Origin: Chondrus crispus
Taxonomy: Eukaryota; Rhodophyta; Florideophyceae; Gigartinales; Gigartinaceae
DNA length: 64,000 bases
Direction: 5' to 3'
NCBI RefSeq assembly: GCF_000350225.1
Contig: NW_005179137.1
Location: forward strand, 79,160-143,159
Both the position numbers and the translations under genes were made by a program. This document shows positions 42,332-54,795 of this stretch, one piece after another (position 1 is the first letter of the stretch; the number at the start of each line of letters is the position of its first letter). The notes beneath the pieces were generated by a model. That model had not been told where the DNA came from and searched no databases. It saw only the letters and a program-made list of their open reading frames with translations.

Positions 42332-42342
42332 CTCCCCCTCGA

Positions 42343-45300
42343 TCACATGCTTTTACTGGACACTGCAAGCCCCAGAAGTTCTACAAACTTCTGGAATAGA
42401 ATTCGCCCAAGTGCTTTGGTTAAGATATCTGCAGGCATCGAAGTGGTCGGACAATGCGACAAATACACAATGTTTCTCTTAATAGCATCTCGTACGTAGT
42501 GGTATTTTACATCAACATGTTTGTTGCGACGGTTGATCGATTCATTCTGTGCAAACGAAATCGTCCCTGCATTGTCACACCCCATCATGATCGTGGGATC
42601 AGAATCAAGTCCGAGGACATCAGCAACAACTTGACGCAACCAGGTCGCCTCCTTACACGCTTCACATAGTGCAATGTACTCAGCTTCACACGTCGAAGTC
42701 GTACTCCACAGCCTCAACGTGAACTCCAACTGATAGCTCCACCACAGAACTTGAAAACATATCCGCTGGTCGACTTGCGAGAGTCTGAACAACCGGCCCA
42801 GTCAGCATCACTGAAACCGAGCAACTCCGGCGATTTGGATTTATTGTCAAACACGATTCCTAAGTTTCGAGTCCCTTGCACGTATCGCATTACTCGTTTT
42901 ACACCTGCCCAGTGTGACTCACATGGGTTGGCAGAATGTTGGGAAAGCTTTCCAATGGCGTATGCCAAGTCTGGACGAGTGCCAACCATCAAGTACATAA
43001 GGCAACCGACTGCCTCACGATACGGTGCCTTTGTTTCGGAGTCGTTTTCGATAGAATTCGTGGTTTTGCGACCTTGTTCCATTGGAGTCAGAGAAGGGTT
43101 ACAAGTCGACATTTTAAAACGGTCAAGCACATTTAATGCATACTTAGTTTGAGTGAGACTCAATGTCTTGATAGTGCGATCTCTTTGAATCTCAAGACCA
43201 ATGCAGACTTTTGCCTCACTAAGGTCTTTCATCTCAAACCGTTTGTTAAGCTCCCCCTTCATCCATTTGATGGCATGGATATCACTACCAGCGAGTAACA
43301 AGTCATCGACATAAAGTGCAATTAGCATGATAGTGTTACCAATGCGTTTAATGTAGAGGCACGGATCACTACGTGAAGTCTCAAATCCCAATTCACCGAG
43401 TAAGAAATCATCCACTTTGGTATGCCATTGACGAGGTGCTTGTTTAAGACCGTAAAGTGCTTTCAAAAGTTTACACACATGATCACTTTTGCTTTTGTCA
43501 ACGCAGCCTTCGGGTTGCTCCATGTAGATGTCTTCATCCAAGTCGCCGTTCAAAAACGCAGTCACGACATCCATCTGATGAAGTTCAAGGTCGTAATGAG
43601 CAACTAAGGCAAGAAGTAGAGGAATAGTGGTAAACTTTATGACAGGGGCATATGTCTCAGTATAGTCAAGACCCTGCACTTGCTGGAATCCACGGGCAAC
43701 AAGTCTGACTTTTGCACTTTCAACTATATTGCCATTTGCATCAGGCAGCTGCTTGACATTGAAAACCCATCGAGATGTCAAGATGTTTGACGCCTCAGAT
43801 CGAGGAACAAGTTTCCAGGTCCGATTCTTAGTCTGTGATGCAAGTTCTTTGTCAATGCCGGTTTGCCAGAATGCAGCTCTAGGACCGTGGGTTGCTTGTT
43901 TGAAAGTCTTGGGACCTTCAATAGCGACATGCGCATGTGAAAGAAGAGCAGCTGCAAAGTTGCTCCTCCACCATGATCCGGGAGGTCTACTGATTCGAGA
44001 CGATCTTCGTCCAGCTGGAGTCGGAGTTGGAGGGGTGACATTCGGAGTTTCGACGGGAGGTGATACATCATCTTCATCATTCTCACCTACAGAGTGAGTG
44101 TCCTCGTTTTCAATAACCTCCCCTGAAATTTCTTCCTCTTCCGACCCAACCTCATTAGCATTTGGGGTATCGGCTTCATTCTCATTGTCGCCACCGAGCA
44201 ATACAACGCCAACGTCAGAGTTGATTGAATCTTTTTCATGTGCAGGAATGTCATGCATCCCACATGTCGATTCATCAAACTTGGCATCTCGTGAAACAAC
44301 AACTTTACTCAACTCTCCGTCCCAAAGTTTGTATGCTTTACTGCATTGCGAATAACCGAGAAACATCGCTTCACGCGCTCGCAAGTCAAGCTTACGGAGC
44401 TCTAATTTCGGTAATGTATACCAACACTTTGACCCAAATACTCGCAAATGGCCAACATTTGGAGTTGACTTCATCCAAATGTGATGGGGAGTCGTGTTAA
44501 CTGGCAAAGCCCGTGAAGTAACTCGATTGCGTACATATACTGCAGTGGCAAGAGCCTCTGCCCAGAATCGTTTACTGACCTGTTTATGAGAAAGCATGGA
44601 ACGGACAAGATCAATCAAAGTTCGATTTAAACGTTCAGCAACACCGTTTTGTTCAGGTGTGTAGGCAGTGGTGAGCTGGTGCTGGGTACCATTTGAATCC
44701 AAATATGACTTGAATTCTGTCGACAAGTACTCTCCCCCTCGATCAGTGCGAAGCACCTTCACGTTGCGACCAGTGTGCGTTTGGGCAAACTGTTCATACA
44801 ACTTGTATTTTGCAAAGGCCTCAGATTTATTTCGCATCGTGTACACAACAACCCAGTTCGAGTGATCATCTACAAATGTAATGAAGTATCTCGAACCACC
44901 AATGGATTGTACTTCGAGCGGACCGCAAACGTCAGAATGTACCAAGTCAAGACAGTTCTGTGCTCGAGACGATGATCGCTGTTTCGGGATTACTGATCGC
45001 GTTGCTTTGCCGAACACACACGCAGGACAAACGAGAGAGTGATTGTCAGACTTTCGATTCATTGCTCTGATCACATCGCTTTGACGAACATTGATGCCAC
45101 TTACCACATTATTGTGAATCATTGATGCGATTCCTTGTACGTTAACATGGGCCATTCGTTCATGTAGCGTCTGCAAGGTAACTACATGAGCAGAGAAAGT
45201 TTCATTCATGACATCAAGTATGAATAAATCCCCAACTTGACTAGCTGTGGCAACTAGAGTTGGTCCTGCAGTAACGATGCATTTGTCTTTTTCAAATGAC

Positions 45301-46472
45301 ACTTGCAAGCCCTTTGAAACGATTTGGCTAACAGACAGAAGCGAGTATCCGAAATCAGGGACATGCAAAACGTTGGACAATTTGCAAGGATGTGGACTAC
45401 CATTGACGTTCAACATGAATTCTACCTCACCACGACCAGCGACATTGGCTCTAGCCTTCGTGCCCATCTCGACTGATCCAGATTGCATCTATTCATAAGT
45501 AACGAACAAAGAGCGATCAAATGTAATGTGGGCACTGCAACCGGAATCCACAAGCCATGACCCTGCGTTCACTGCCTTCTTTTCGGGAGAAGAAGTCGAA
45601 AGCAGGCATGTAAAGTCGCTTTCAGCAAAGGCAGCAGTAGAAGTTTCATCTCGAGATACGAATGCACTTGGCTTCATGCCGGGGTTGCGGGACCGGAACC
45701 CGTCTGGCGGTGCTGGTCGGCGCCCATTCACATCCTTGCCCCAGCAACGTGCTGCGGTGTGTCCATGTCGATTACAGTTCGTACATCTCATATCACGTCG
45801 AATAGGCATGCGATTGACAAGTGCAGGTGCGTGGGGTGAAGTAGTAGAAGCAGTCTTCATGCTCTCTCGTTGTTCCTCTTGCAGCAGACGACTCTTCACA
45901 AACTCGAGTCCAAACACTTTATCCTCATTGCCAAGTGCGTCAAGTGCAACAATCAAGTTATCGAATCGTGGAGGCAAGCCATTCAACACAGCCATTGCAA
46001 TTTCTTTATCGTCAATCTCAACACTCATTGACTGCAATCTGGCAGCAAGTTGCTTCACACGATTGATGAACACGAGCACTTTCTCGGATGGGAGCATGGA
46101 AACAGTGTAAAAGTCGCGACGGGCGGAAAGTTTGTTGAGCAAAGTGTGACGCTCAAACACATTCACAATCGCCTCCCATGTCTCTTTCGCACTGCTACAC
46201 CCTCGCACATGTTGCAAGTAGTCATCAGAAAGCGTGAGTCCGATGACTGCCTTTGCTTTCGCATCACCACGAATCCACTTCCTGCGATCATCTGAGGTCG
46301 CATTTTCCGATATATCATCAAAAACGTATTGATCGACATCTCGGAGAGCAAGCAGTAGCTCGATTTTCTGCTTCCAGATGTAAAAGTTAGATGCGGTCAG
46401 CTTCTCGATTCTGACCGATCTAGAGCTTTGGTCATCCATTTCGCCGAATGGATGTACCCTTCGAGTATACAA
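42343..46472 (-). pseudogene. Copia gag-pol, family A, copy A#2 (one stop, one frameshift)
   Basis: The element is full length with all domains, but a CAG to TAG change makes a stop at 45489-45491, just after FVTYE downstream of the protease. A one-base deletion in RNase H near 42710-42720, after GAISWSSR, shifts the frame before STCEAEYIAL. Protease DSG, integrase D/D/E and YVDD are intact. The start may be Met 12 (MDDQ). The damage is light, so the insertion is recent or decay has only begun. Confidence 0.93.
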
Positions 46473-46485
46473 GGTCTTCCGTTCC

Positions 46486-46533
46486 GGGATCCCAAGCCGT
46501 TAACCGATAGTCAACACAATGGCAAGCCCACCC
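46486..46533 (-). promoter_or_regulatory. 48-bp shared leader block, copy A#2
   Basis: This is the minus-strand copy of the block at 1761-1808, located just before the A#2 gag start. Confidence 0.7.
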
Positions 46534-47634
46534 GTATAGGAAGTTTGTGGCGATTACTCGGAAACGTTCTTGGTGCTTGTTCCCGGCGGAGTGGAACAAG
46601 CGTATTCTTCTTAAAAATGCCTTAGGGCGCTACCCCTATATGTCGGCCAGTGCGGGTCTTTCGACTGTGAACTAAATCAAACGTGCCACGAGTAAGCACA
46701 ACAACTTTGCCTGTAGACGAACCAGGACTTTTGGTTACTACCGCGAACGGTCCCTGCAACCTAAATCGGCTTGTCCAAACTTGATACGGTACTGCCTCAG
46801 AGGGTCTCCCACAACACAAGAATGAAACTGCCTTCGTCGTACTCGTGTGAGTTGTTCACAATCACTCCTTGGGTCACCCTCTTCCGTGCGAACTTAATCA
46901 AGGTACGCGACCTTATACACGTATAGTGAGAGGTTCAGTGTTTAGGCACGTATTCTCTTCACCCAGGGGACCGAAGTCGTACCTATAGGGCTAATACCGA
47001 GAGCGTTACCCACACCGCCGACGCACCTCCCGAAGGCAGAGTGCGGATCGACTAGACCAGTACACTGTGATCCTCCCCGAGGATCAGTAATTCGTCTCTC
47101 GACGATTCTTGGTCGGACCCTCGCTCAAGTCAGATTCCCAATGGCACCAGCCTTTCACCAAGAGCGAGGGTATGTTCCACTGAGGATTTGGCAGTGCGTT
47201 GGCCACTAGGGACTTTCTTCCTCCCGACTAGCGGAAGGCTCACCCACAGCTCACACAACGACTGCCACGACAAAGCAAAAAACTGAGAACTGACGGACCA
47301 CTGAGGATTTGGCAGTGCGTTGGCCACTAGGGACTTTCTTCCTCCCGACAAGCGGAAGGCTCACCCACAGCTCACACAACGACTGCCACGACAAAGCTGC
47401 AAGACCACAAAGTTGATTTCCAAAAACTGGGAACTGACGGACCACCAAACTGAAAAATCGGCTGAAACGGTGCTGAAAACGACGGCGAAAACTGAAAAAA
47501 CTGAAAAACCAAACTCGAAAGCGGAGACTGAAACTGATACCTTCTTCTTCTGCTTGACGAGCTGAACAAACTGATACTTGAACGACGGCGAAACTCGAAC
47601 TTGAACCAAAACGAAGACGACGATCAGCGTTGAA
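46534..47634 (-). other. Leader of A#2 with a 121-bp tandem duplication
   Basis: 46534-47176 matches the structured A leader. Here 46622-46819 stays open through a VVTKSPGSSTGKVVVL peptide. 47177-47297 and 47298 to about 47396 are a tandem duplication starting CCACTGAGGATTTGGC. The remaining part is A-rich on the + strand, with repeated ACTGAAAA words. No gene can be supported. Confidence 0.6.
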
Positions 47635-47648
47635 CTGGGCCCATAACC
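47635..47648 (-). other. Primer-binding site of A#2
   Basis: The minus strand reads GGTTATGGGCCCAG directly after …CTTTCTATA of LTR-A2. Confidence 0.85.
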
Positions 47649-48347
47649 TATAGAAAGGTCAGCGGGGCAGAGGGAAGAAGGATGGTTGAAGGTTGCTGGT
47701 GGTTGACGGGAAAAGAAGTTGATGCCTTTTTACTCTTGGTCGCCAACTATTGGCGCTACTTATACTCTTCGAACTACATACAATACGAGCCATTAGGGCT
47801 CTTCGAACTACATACAATACGAGCCATTAGGGCTGGTCACGTGACTCTCCTTCTTGCACTCGTTGATAATCAAGTGACTCTCCCTGTTGCACTCTCGGTT
47901 GATAATCAAGTGACTATCCTACTTCCACTCTCGGTTGATAATCAAATGACTCTCCTTGCACTCTCTCTTGCTAATAATTTGGGACCGTTTGAGAGTCAAT
48001 AATATCTGAATGTACTGTACTGTATATTACAGATTTTACACTACGATTAATAACCACTGTGGCACATACGTCATACGTGTCACACACGTGTCAAATCGAG
48101 AAAAAATGAAACATGTTCAGAATGTACTGTAGAGTGCCACGAGGTACATAACTTACACGTGTCAACACCAAAATTGAAACATGCTCGGAAATAATAGGAA
48201 AGTGCAACCGTGTACAAATATGACACGTGTCCACCTTGAAGACCAAACATCCTGAGAATGCTCTTGCAAGCATTTTACGTTTCGTCGACGTACACGTGTA
48301 ATATCTGTCAGGCTTGGAGCTTAGCATGTGGTCGAAGATTTCCAACA
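47649..48347 (-). mobile_element. 5' LTR-A2 of A#2
   Basis: This 699-bp LTR has only three iterons, but a duplicated CTTCGAACTACATACAATAC unit near 47769-47833. On its right it joins TGTTGCAGCTTGG of the A1 leader (equivalent to 1004), not the rest of the LTR interrupted at 41595. No TSD pairs the two outer ends, so the outer junctions come from two insertion sites. Confidence 0.88.
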
Positions 48348-49109
48348 TGTTGCAGCTTGGTCTTGGCAATCGTTGTGTGAGCTGTGGGTGTAGTCCCTAG
48401 TCGCCAACGTACCATATCAATCCAAGAAGACTGCCCTTCGATCACGCCGGTGATCGTCGTAGCTGCCGATACCCTCGCTCTTGGTGAAAGGCTTGTGCCA
48501 TTGGAAATCTGACTCGAGCGAGGGTCCGACCAAGAATCGTCGAGAGACGAAACACTGATCCTCGGGGAGGATCACAGTGTACTGGTCTAGTCGATCCGCA
48601 CTCTGCCTTCGGGAGGTGCGTCGGCGGTGTGGGTAACGCTCTCGGTATTAGCCCTATAGGTACGACTTCGGTCCCCTGGGTGAAGAGAATACGTGCCTAA
48701 ACACTGAACCTCTCACTATACGTGTATAAGGTCGCGTACCTTGATTAAGTTCGCACGGAAGAGGGTGACCCTAGGCGTGATTGTGAACAAATCACACGAG
48801 TACGACGAAGGCAGTTTCATTCTTGTGTTGTGGGAAACCTCATTGGGGTAGTACCGTATCAAGTTTGGACAAGCCGATTTCGGTTGCAGGGACCGTTCGC
48901 GGTAGTGACCAAAAGTCCTGGTTCGTCTACAGGCAAAGTTGTTGTGCTTACTCGTGGCACGTTTGATTTAGTTCACAGTCGAAAGACCCGCACTGGCCGA
49001 CATACAGGGGTAGCGCCCTAAGGCATTTTTAAGAAGAATACGCTTGTTCCACTCCGCCGGGAACAAGCACCAAGAACGTTTCCGAGTAATCGCTACAAAC
49101 TTCTTATAC
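48348..49109 (+). other. Structured leader of A#3 (5' part missing)
   Basis: It matches 1004-1760 with few changes and keeps the inverted repeats. The LTR, primer-binding site and first 270 bp of leader are missing because the junction with LTR-A2 replaces them. Confidence 0.8.
48830..49021 (+). CDS. Short leader reading frame of family A (possible GPY/F-like remnant)
   Basis: A 63-codon open frame ends GRHTGVAP. Extended upstream without ATG it stays open to a stop near 48745. It contains FRLQGPFAVVTK, KVVVLTRG and FDLVHSRKTR, spaced like the GPY/F module at the C-terminus of many LTR-element integrases. It sits where family B has its zinc-finger gene. Neither a start codon nor a splice path is evident, so it may be a fossil of a captured domain. 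Confidence 0.3.
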   Translation: MGNLIGVVPYQVWTSRFRLQGPFAVVTKSPGSSTGKVVVLTRGTFDLVHSRKTRTGRHTGVAP

Positions 49110-49157
49110 GGGTGGGCTTGCCATTGTGTTGACTATCGGTTAACGGCTTGGGATCCC
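49110..49157 (+). promoter_or_regulatory. 48-bp shared leader block, copy A#3
   Basis: Identical in extent to 1761-1808; it ends 13 bp before the gag-pol frame at 49171. Confidence 0.7.
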
Positions 49158-49170
49158 GGAACAGAAGACC

Positions 49171-52100
49171 TTGTATACTCGAAGGGTACATCCATTCGGC
49201 GAAATGGATGACCAAAGCTCTGGATCGGTCAGAATCGAGAAGCTGACCGCATCTAACTTTTACATCTGGAAGCAGAAAATCCAGCTACTGCTTGCTCTCC
49301 GAGATGTCGATCAATACGTTTTTGATGATATCCCAGAGAATGCGACGTCAGATGACCGGAGAAAATGGATCCGTGGTGACGCAAAAGCAAAGGCAGTCAT
49401 CGGACTCACGCTTTCTGATGACTACTTGCAACATATGCGAGGGTGTAGCAGTGCGAAAGAGACATGGGAAGCAATTCTGAATGTGTTTGAGCGTCATACT
49501 TTGCTCAACAAACTTGCCGCCCGTCGCGACTTTTACACTGTTTCCATGCTCCCATCCGAGAAAGTGCTCGTGTTCATCAATTGTGTGAAGCAACTTGCTG
49601 CCAGATTGCAGTCAATGAGTGTTGAGATTGACGATAAAGAAATTGCAATGGCTGTGTTGAATGGCTTGCCTCCACGATTCGATAACTTGATTGTTGCACT
49701 TGACGCACTTGGCAATGAAGATAAAGTGTTTGGACTCGAGTTTGTGAAGAGTCGTCTGCTGCAAGAAGAGCAACGAGAGAGCATGAAGACCGTTTCTGCT
49801 TCATCACCACATGCACCTGCACTTGTCAATCGTATGCCTATTCGACGCGATATGAAATGTACGAATTGCAATAGACATGGGCATACTGCAGCGCGTTGCT
49901 AGGGCAAGGACGTGAATGGGCGCCGACCTGCACCGCCAGATGGGTTTCGGTCACGCAACACTGGCTTAAAGCCAAGTGCATTCGTTTCTCGAGATGACAA
50001 TTCTACTGCTGCCTTTGCGGAGAGTGACTTTACTTGCTTGCTTTCGACTTCTACTCCAGAAAAGAGGGCTGCAAACGCAAGGTCATGGCTTGTCGATTCC
50101 GGTTGCAGCGCTCACATTACGTTTGATCGCTCTTTGTTCGTTACGTATGAACAGATGCAATCTGGATCAGTCGAGATGGGCACGAAGGCTAGAGCTAATG
50201 TCGCTGGTCGCGGCGAGGTAGAATTCATGTTGAACGTCAACGGTAGTCCCCATCCTTGCAAATTGTCAAACGTTTTGCATGTCCCTGATTTCGGATACTC
50301 GCTACTGTCTGTTAGCCAAATGGTTTCAAAGGGTTTGCAAGTGTCATTTGAAAATGAAAAATGCCGCGTTACTGCAGGACCAACTGTAGTTGCCACAGCG
50401 AGTCAAGTTGGGGATTTGTACATACTTGACGTCATGAATGGAACCTTTTCTGCTCACGTAGTCACCCTGCAGACGCTACATGAACGCATGGCTCATGTTA
50501 ATGTACAAGGAATCGCATCAATGATTCACAATAATGTGGTAAGTGGCATCAACGTTCGTCAAAGCGATGTCATCAGTGCAATGAATCCGAAGTCTGACAA
50601 TCACTCTCCCATTTGTCCTGCGTGCGTGTTTGGCAAAGCAACGCGATCAGTAATCCCAAAACAGCGATCATCGTCTCGAGCACAGAACTGTCTTGACTTG
50701 GTACATTCTGACGTTTGCGGTCCGCTCGAAGTACAGTCCATTGGTGGTTCGAGATACTTCATTACATTTGTAGATGATCACTCGAACTGGGTAGTTGTGT
50801 ACACGATGAGAAATAAATCTGAGGCGTTTGCAAAATACAAGTTGTATGAAAAGTTGGCTCAAACCCACACTGGTCGCAAAGTAAAGGTGCTTCGCACTGA
50901 TCGAGGGGGAGAGTACTTGTCGACGGAATTCAAGTCGCATTTAGATTTAAACGGTACGCAGCACCAACTCACAACGGCGTACACCCCTGAACAAAACGGT
51001 GTTGCTGAACGTTTAAATCGAACTTTGATTGATCTTGTCCGCTCAATGCTTTCTCATAAACAGGTCAGTAAGCGATTCTGGGCCGAGGCTCTTGCCACTT
51101 CGGTATATGTACGTAATCGAGTTACTTCACGCGCTTTGCCCGTTAATACAACTCCGCACCACATTTGGATGAATTCCACTCCAAATGTTGGCCATTTGCG
51201 AGTATTTGGGTCAAAGTGTTGGTATACATTACCAAAATTAGAGCTCCGTAAGCTGGACTTGCGAGCGCGTGAAGCGATGTTTCTTGGGTACTCGCAATGC
51301 AGTAAGGCATACAAACTTTGGGACGGAGAGTTGAATAAAATTGTTGTGTCACGGGATGTCAAGTTTGATGAATCGACATGTGGTATGCATGACATTCCTG
51401 CACACGAAAGTAATTCAATCAACTCTGATGTTGACGTTGTACTGCTCGATGGCGACAATGGGAATACAGCTGATACCCCAAATACGGATGAGGTCGGTTC
51501 TGAGGAGGATGAAGTTTCGGAGGAGGTTCTTGAAAACGATGGTGCTCATTCTGTAAGTGAGAATGATGAAGATGAAGATGATGTACCTGCCGTCGAAACT
51601 CCGAATGTCACTCCTCCAACTCCGACTCCAGCTGTGCGAAGATCGTCTCGAGTCAGCAGACCTCCCGGATCATGGTGGAGGAGCAACTTTACAGCTGCTC
51701 TTCTTTCACATGCGCATGTCGCTATTGAAGGTCCCAAGACTTTCAACCAGGCAACCAACGGTCCTAGAGCTGCATTTTGGCAGACCGGCATTGACAAAGA
51801 ACTTGCCTCCCAGACTAAGAATCGAACTTGGAAACTTGTTCCTCGATCTGAGGCGTCAAACATCTTGACATCTCGATGGGTTTTCAATGTCAAGCAACTG
51901 CCTGATGCAAATGGCAATATAGTTGAAAGTGCAAAAGCCAGGCTTGTTGCTCGTGGATTCCAGCAAGTGCAAGGTCTTGACTATACTGAGACATATGCCC
52001 CTGTCATAAAGTTTACCACTATTCGTCTACTTCTTGCCTTAGTTGCTCATTATGACCTCGAACTTCATCAGATGGATGTCGTAACTGCGTTTTTGAACGG

Positions 52101-53310
52101 CGACTTGGATGAAGACATCTACATGGAGCAACCCGAAGGGTGCATTGACAAAAGCAAAAGTGACCACGTGTGCAAACTTTTGAAAGCACTTTACGGTCTT
52201 AAACAAGCACATCGTCAATGGCATGCCAAAGTGGATGATTTCTTAATTGGTGAATTGGGATTCGAGACTTCGCGTAGTGATCCTTGTCTCTACATTAAAC
52301 GCATCGGTAACACTATCATGCTGATTGCACTTTATGTCGATGACTTGTTACTCGCCGGTAGTGATATCGATGCCATCAAATGGATGAAGGGGGAGCTTAA
52401 TAAACGGTTTGAGATGAAAGACCTTGGTGAAGCAAAAGTCTGCATTGGTCTTGAAATTCAAAGGGATCGCACCGCCAAGACGTTGAGTCTCACTCAAACT
52501 AAGTATGCATCAAAAGTGCTTGAGCGTTTTCGAATGTCAACGTGTAACCCCTCTCTAACTCCCATGGAACAAGGTCACACAACCACGATTTCAACCGAAA
52601 ACGACTCCGAAACAAATGTACCGTATCGTGAGGCAGTGGGATCCCTGATGTACTTGATGGTTGGCACTCGTCCAGACTTGGCATATGCGATTGGAAAGCT
52701 TTCTCAACATTCTGCCAACCCATGTGAGTCACACTGGGCAGGTGTGAAACGGGTAATGCGATACATGCAAGGGACTCGAAACTTAGGAATCGTGTTTGAC
52801 AATAAATCTAAATCGCCGGAGTTGTTCGGCTTCAGTGATGCTGACTGGGCCGGTTGTTCAGACTCTCGCAAGTCGACCAGCGGATATGTTTTCAAGTTCT
52901 GCGGTGGAGCGATCAGTTGGAGTTCCCGTAAACAGACTGTGGTTGCAACTTCGACGTGTGAAGCTGAGTACATTGCACTATGTGAAGCGTGTAAGGAGGC
53001 CACTTGGTTGCGTCAAGTGGTTGCTGATGTTCTTGGACTTGATTCTGATCCCACGATTGTGATGGGGTGTGACAATGCAGGGACTATTTCGTATGCACAG
53101 AATGAATCGGTCAACCGTCGTAACAAACATGTTGATGTGAAATACCACTATGTACGAGATGCAATTAAGAGAAACGTCATTTCTTTGTCGCATTGCCCGA
53201 CCACTTCCATGCCTGCAGATATCCTGACGAAAGCACTTGGGCGAGTTCTGTTCCAGAAGTTTGTAGAACCTCTAGGGCTTGCAGTAGCTACTTCTGGTAA
53301 AAGCATGTGA
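49171..53310 (+). pseudogene. Copia gag-pol, family A, copy A#3 (single nonsense codon)
   Basis: The frame has 1379 codons and is uninterrupted except for TAG at 49900-49902, which replaces the Trp directly after the zinc knuckle (ARCW). After it the frame continues through protease VDSGCSAHIT, integrase (VHSDVCGP, RTDRGGEY, PEQNGVAER), the acidic linker, the RRSSRVSRPPGSWW basic motif, RT (QMDVVTAFLNG, YVDDLLLAG) and RNase H (SDADWAGCSD, CEAEYIAL). It is the most complete family A copy here. A stop between Gag and protease could in principle act as a readthrough site, but sister copies have TGG, so simple mutation is likelier. Confidence 0.95.
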
Positions 53311-53321
53311 TCGAGGGGGAG
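53311..53321 (+). other. Polypurine tract of A#3
   Basis: TCGAGGGGGAG directly after the stop codon TGA and before LTR start TGTTGTAATTC. Confidence 0.85.
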
Positions 53322-54258
53322 TGTTGTAATTCTACGACCACATGCTGATATGCATGACACACGACGACAGGTATGACACGTGTAAAAGCAAAAACACTCC
53401 GCGTGACAAGCTGAGCAAGTTTTCATTTTCAACGTGTACACGTGTGATTTCTGTACACGGTTGCACTCTACAGTACTTCAGGAGCAAGTTGTGTTTTCAA
53501 CGTGTACACGTGTGAAATATGTACACAGTTGCGGTGTACAGTACAATCTGAGCATGTTTCATTTTCTTCGCCCGACACCTGTATGACCTGGACACATGTC
53601 TTCATTACACTGTCGGACGCGTACAGTACGCCTGCAGTCTTACAGACAAAGTGTAGAACCTTGGTGGCGGGTGCCTGGCACGTGCCAAAGGTTTACACCG
53701 TCCATGGAGTGCAGCACGGGTACAGCAGGACACAAAGATATCGTTGCGCGAGTTTTGAATTCGTAAGGCAAAATGTGCACTGTTGTAATTGACAGTGGAC
53801 AGGACCTCACGAGAGATCCAGATTCATAAGGCAACGTGTGCGCTGTAAACAGCCCTTGCAGGATTGATTTGAATTCGTAAGGCAACGTGTGAGCTGTAAA
53901 CGTGCCTCACAAATTTGTGCCACGCTGGATTTGGAATAGTAAGGGAATTTGTGCTTTGCTGTGCTTTGTTGTACTGCCTTACTAATTTCTCCGTCATGAC
54001 AGTGGTAATTCGTAAGGCGGTTTTCTGTTCTGTTTGTTGGGCCATCGCCAGTTTGGCTGAGTAGCAAGACGGGCACATGTGTTAGAGCCAATACATTTGT
54101 AGTATGTGTGTGGTAGTGTTTGGTAGTAGAGTTCTAGAAGATTGCAGAAGTGTATAAGTAGTGCCAGAAGTTGGCGACTCAAAGTAAATCGGTACCCAAT
54201 CCTTCAACTTCACCTCATCAACCGTCCTTCGATTTCCCTTTGCCCCGCTGACCTTCCA
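53322..54258 (+). mobile_element. 3' LTR-A1 of A#3
   Basis: This is the fullest A1 LTR in the window, about 937 bp. It has several CAACGTGTACACGTGTG words, iterated TTCGTAAGG motifs and GTATAAGTA near 54146-54154. Its end (GACCTTCCA) runs directly into family B leader sequence at about 54259, with no TSD, so the boundary is a rearrangement. Confidence 0.88.
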
Positions 54259-54781
54259 GTAACACAACCCCGTAAAAACAGGTATTCACAATAAGGAATA
54301 TGAAGATAATCGTCAGTAACAGATTTTGGAATTATTGCTCTTAAGAACCACCAAAACGTGCAAAGACAATCACTTAGATGTGTAGGAAATGGAAAGAAAC
54401 TCAAAACTTACTTTGCATGAGAGAACGAAGAAAAACCAAATGCGAGATTGACGACGACGGCGGTAGCGGGAGCGGAAACGAAGACGAAGACCAAAGACAG
54501 AGACAGCAGCAAGAACCACAGCAAGAACAAAAGCCAAACCAAGAACGAAGACAACGAAGACAGCGGGGGCGATGACCAAAACCAATTCACACAAGAGAGC
54601 AAGAACGACAGCAGCAGCGAAAACCAAAACCAAGAACGACGGCAAGAACGAGAGCGACATCGACAGCGAGAAGACCAGCGGAAAGAACAACGAGAAACGG
54701 CAGCGAAAACGACAGCGACAACGACGGCAGAAACAACGGAACAAGAACGACAGACTCATGCAGTGAAACAACAGCGAGGGA
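54259..54781 (-). mobile_element. Family B leader fragment (minus strand)
   Basis: It starts in the zinc-finger first-exon/intron region (AACACAACCCCG, the acceptor side) and holds the ATGCAAA/GTAAGT donor near 54418-54407 and the hydrophobic leader frame (54370-54771). The zinc-finger second exon and gag-pol are missing, so this is an abandoned 5' end. Confidence 0.85.
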
Positions 54782-54795
54782 CTGGGCCCATAACC
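54782..54795 (-). other. Primer-binding site of the leader fragment
   Basis: The minus strand reads GGTTATGGGCCCAG next to LTR-B1. Confidence 0.85.
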
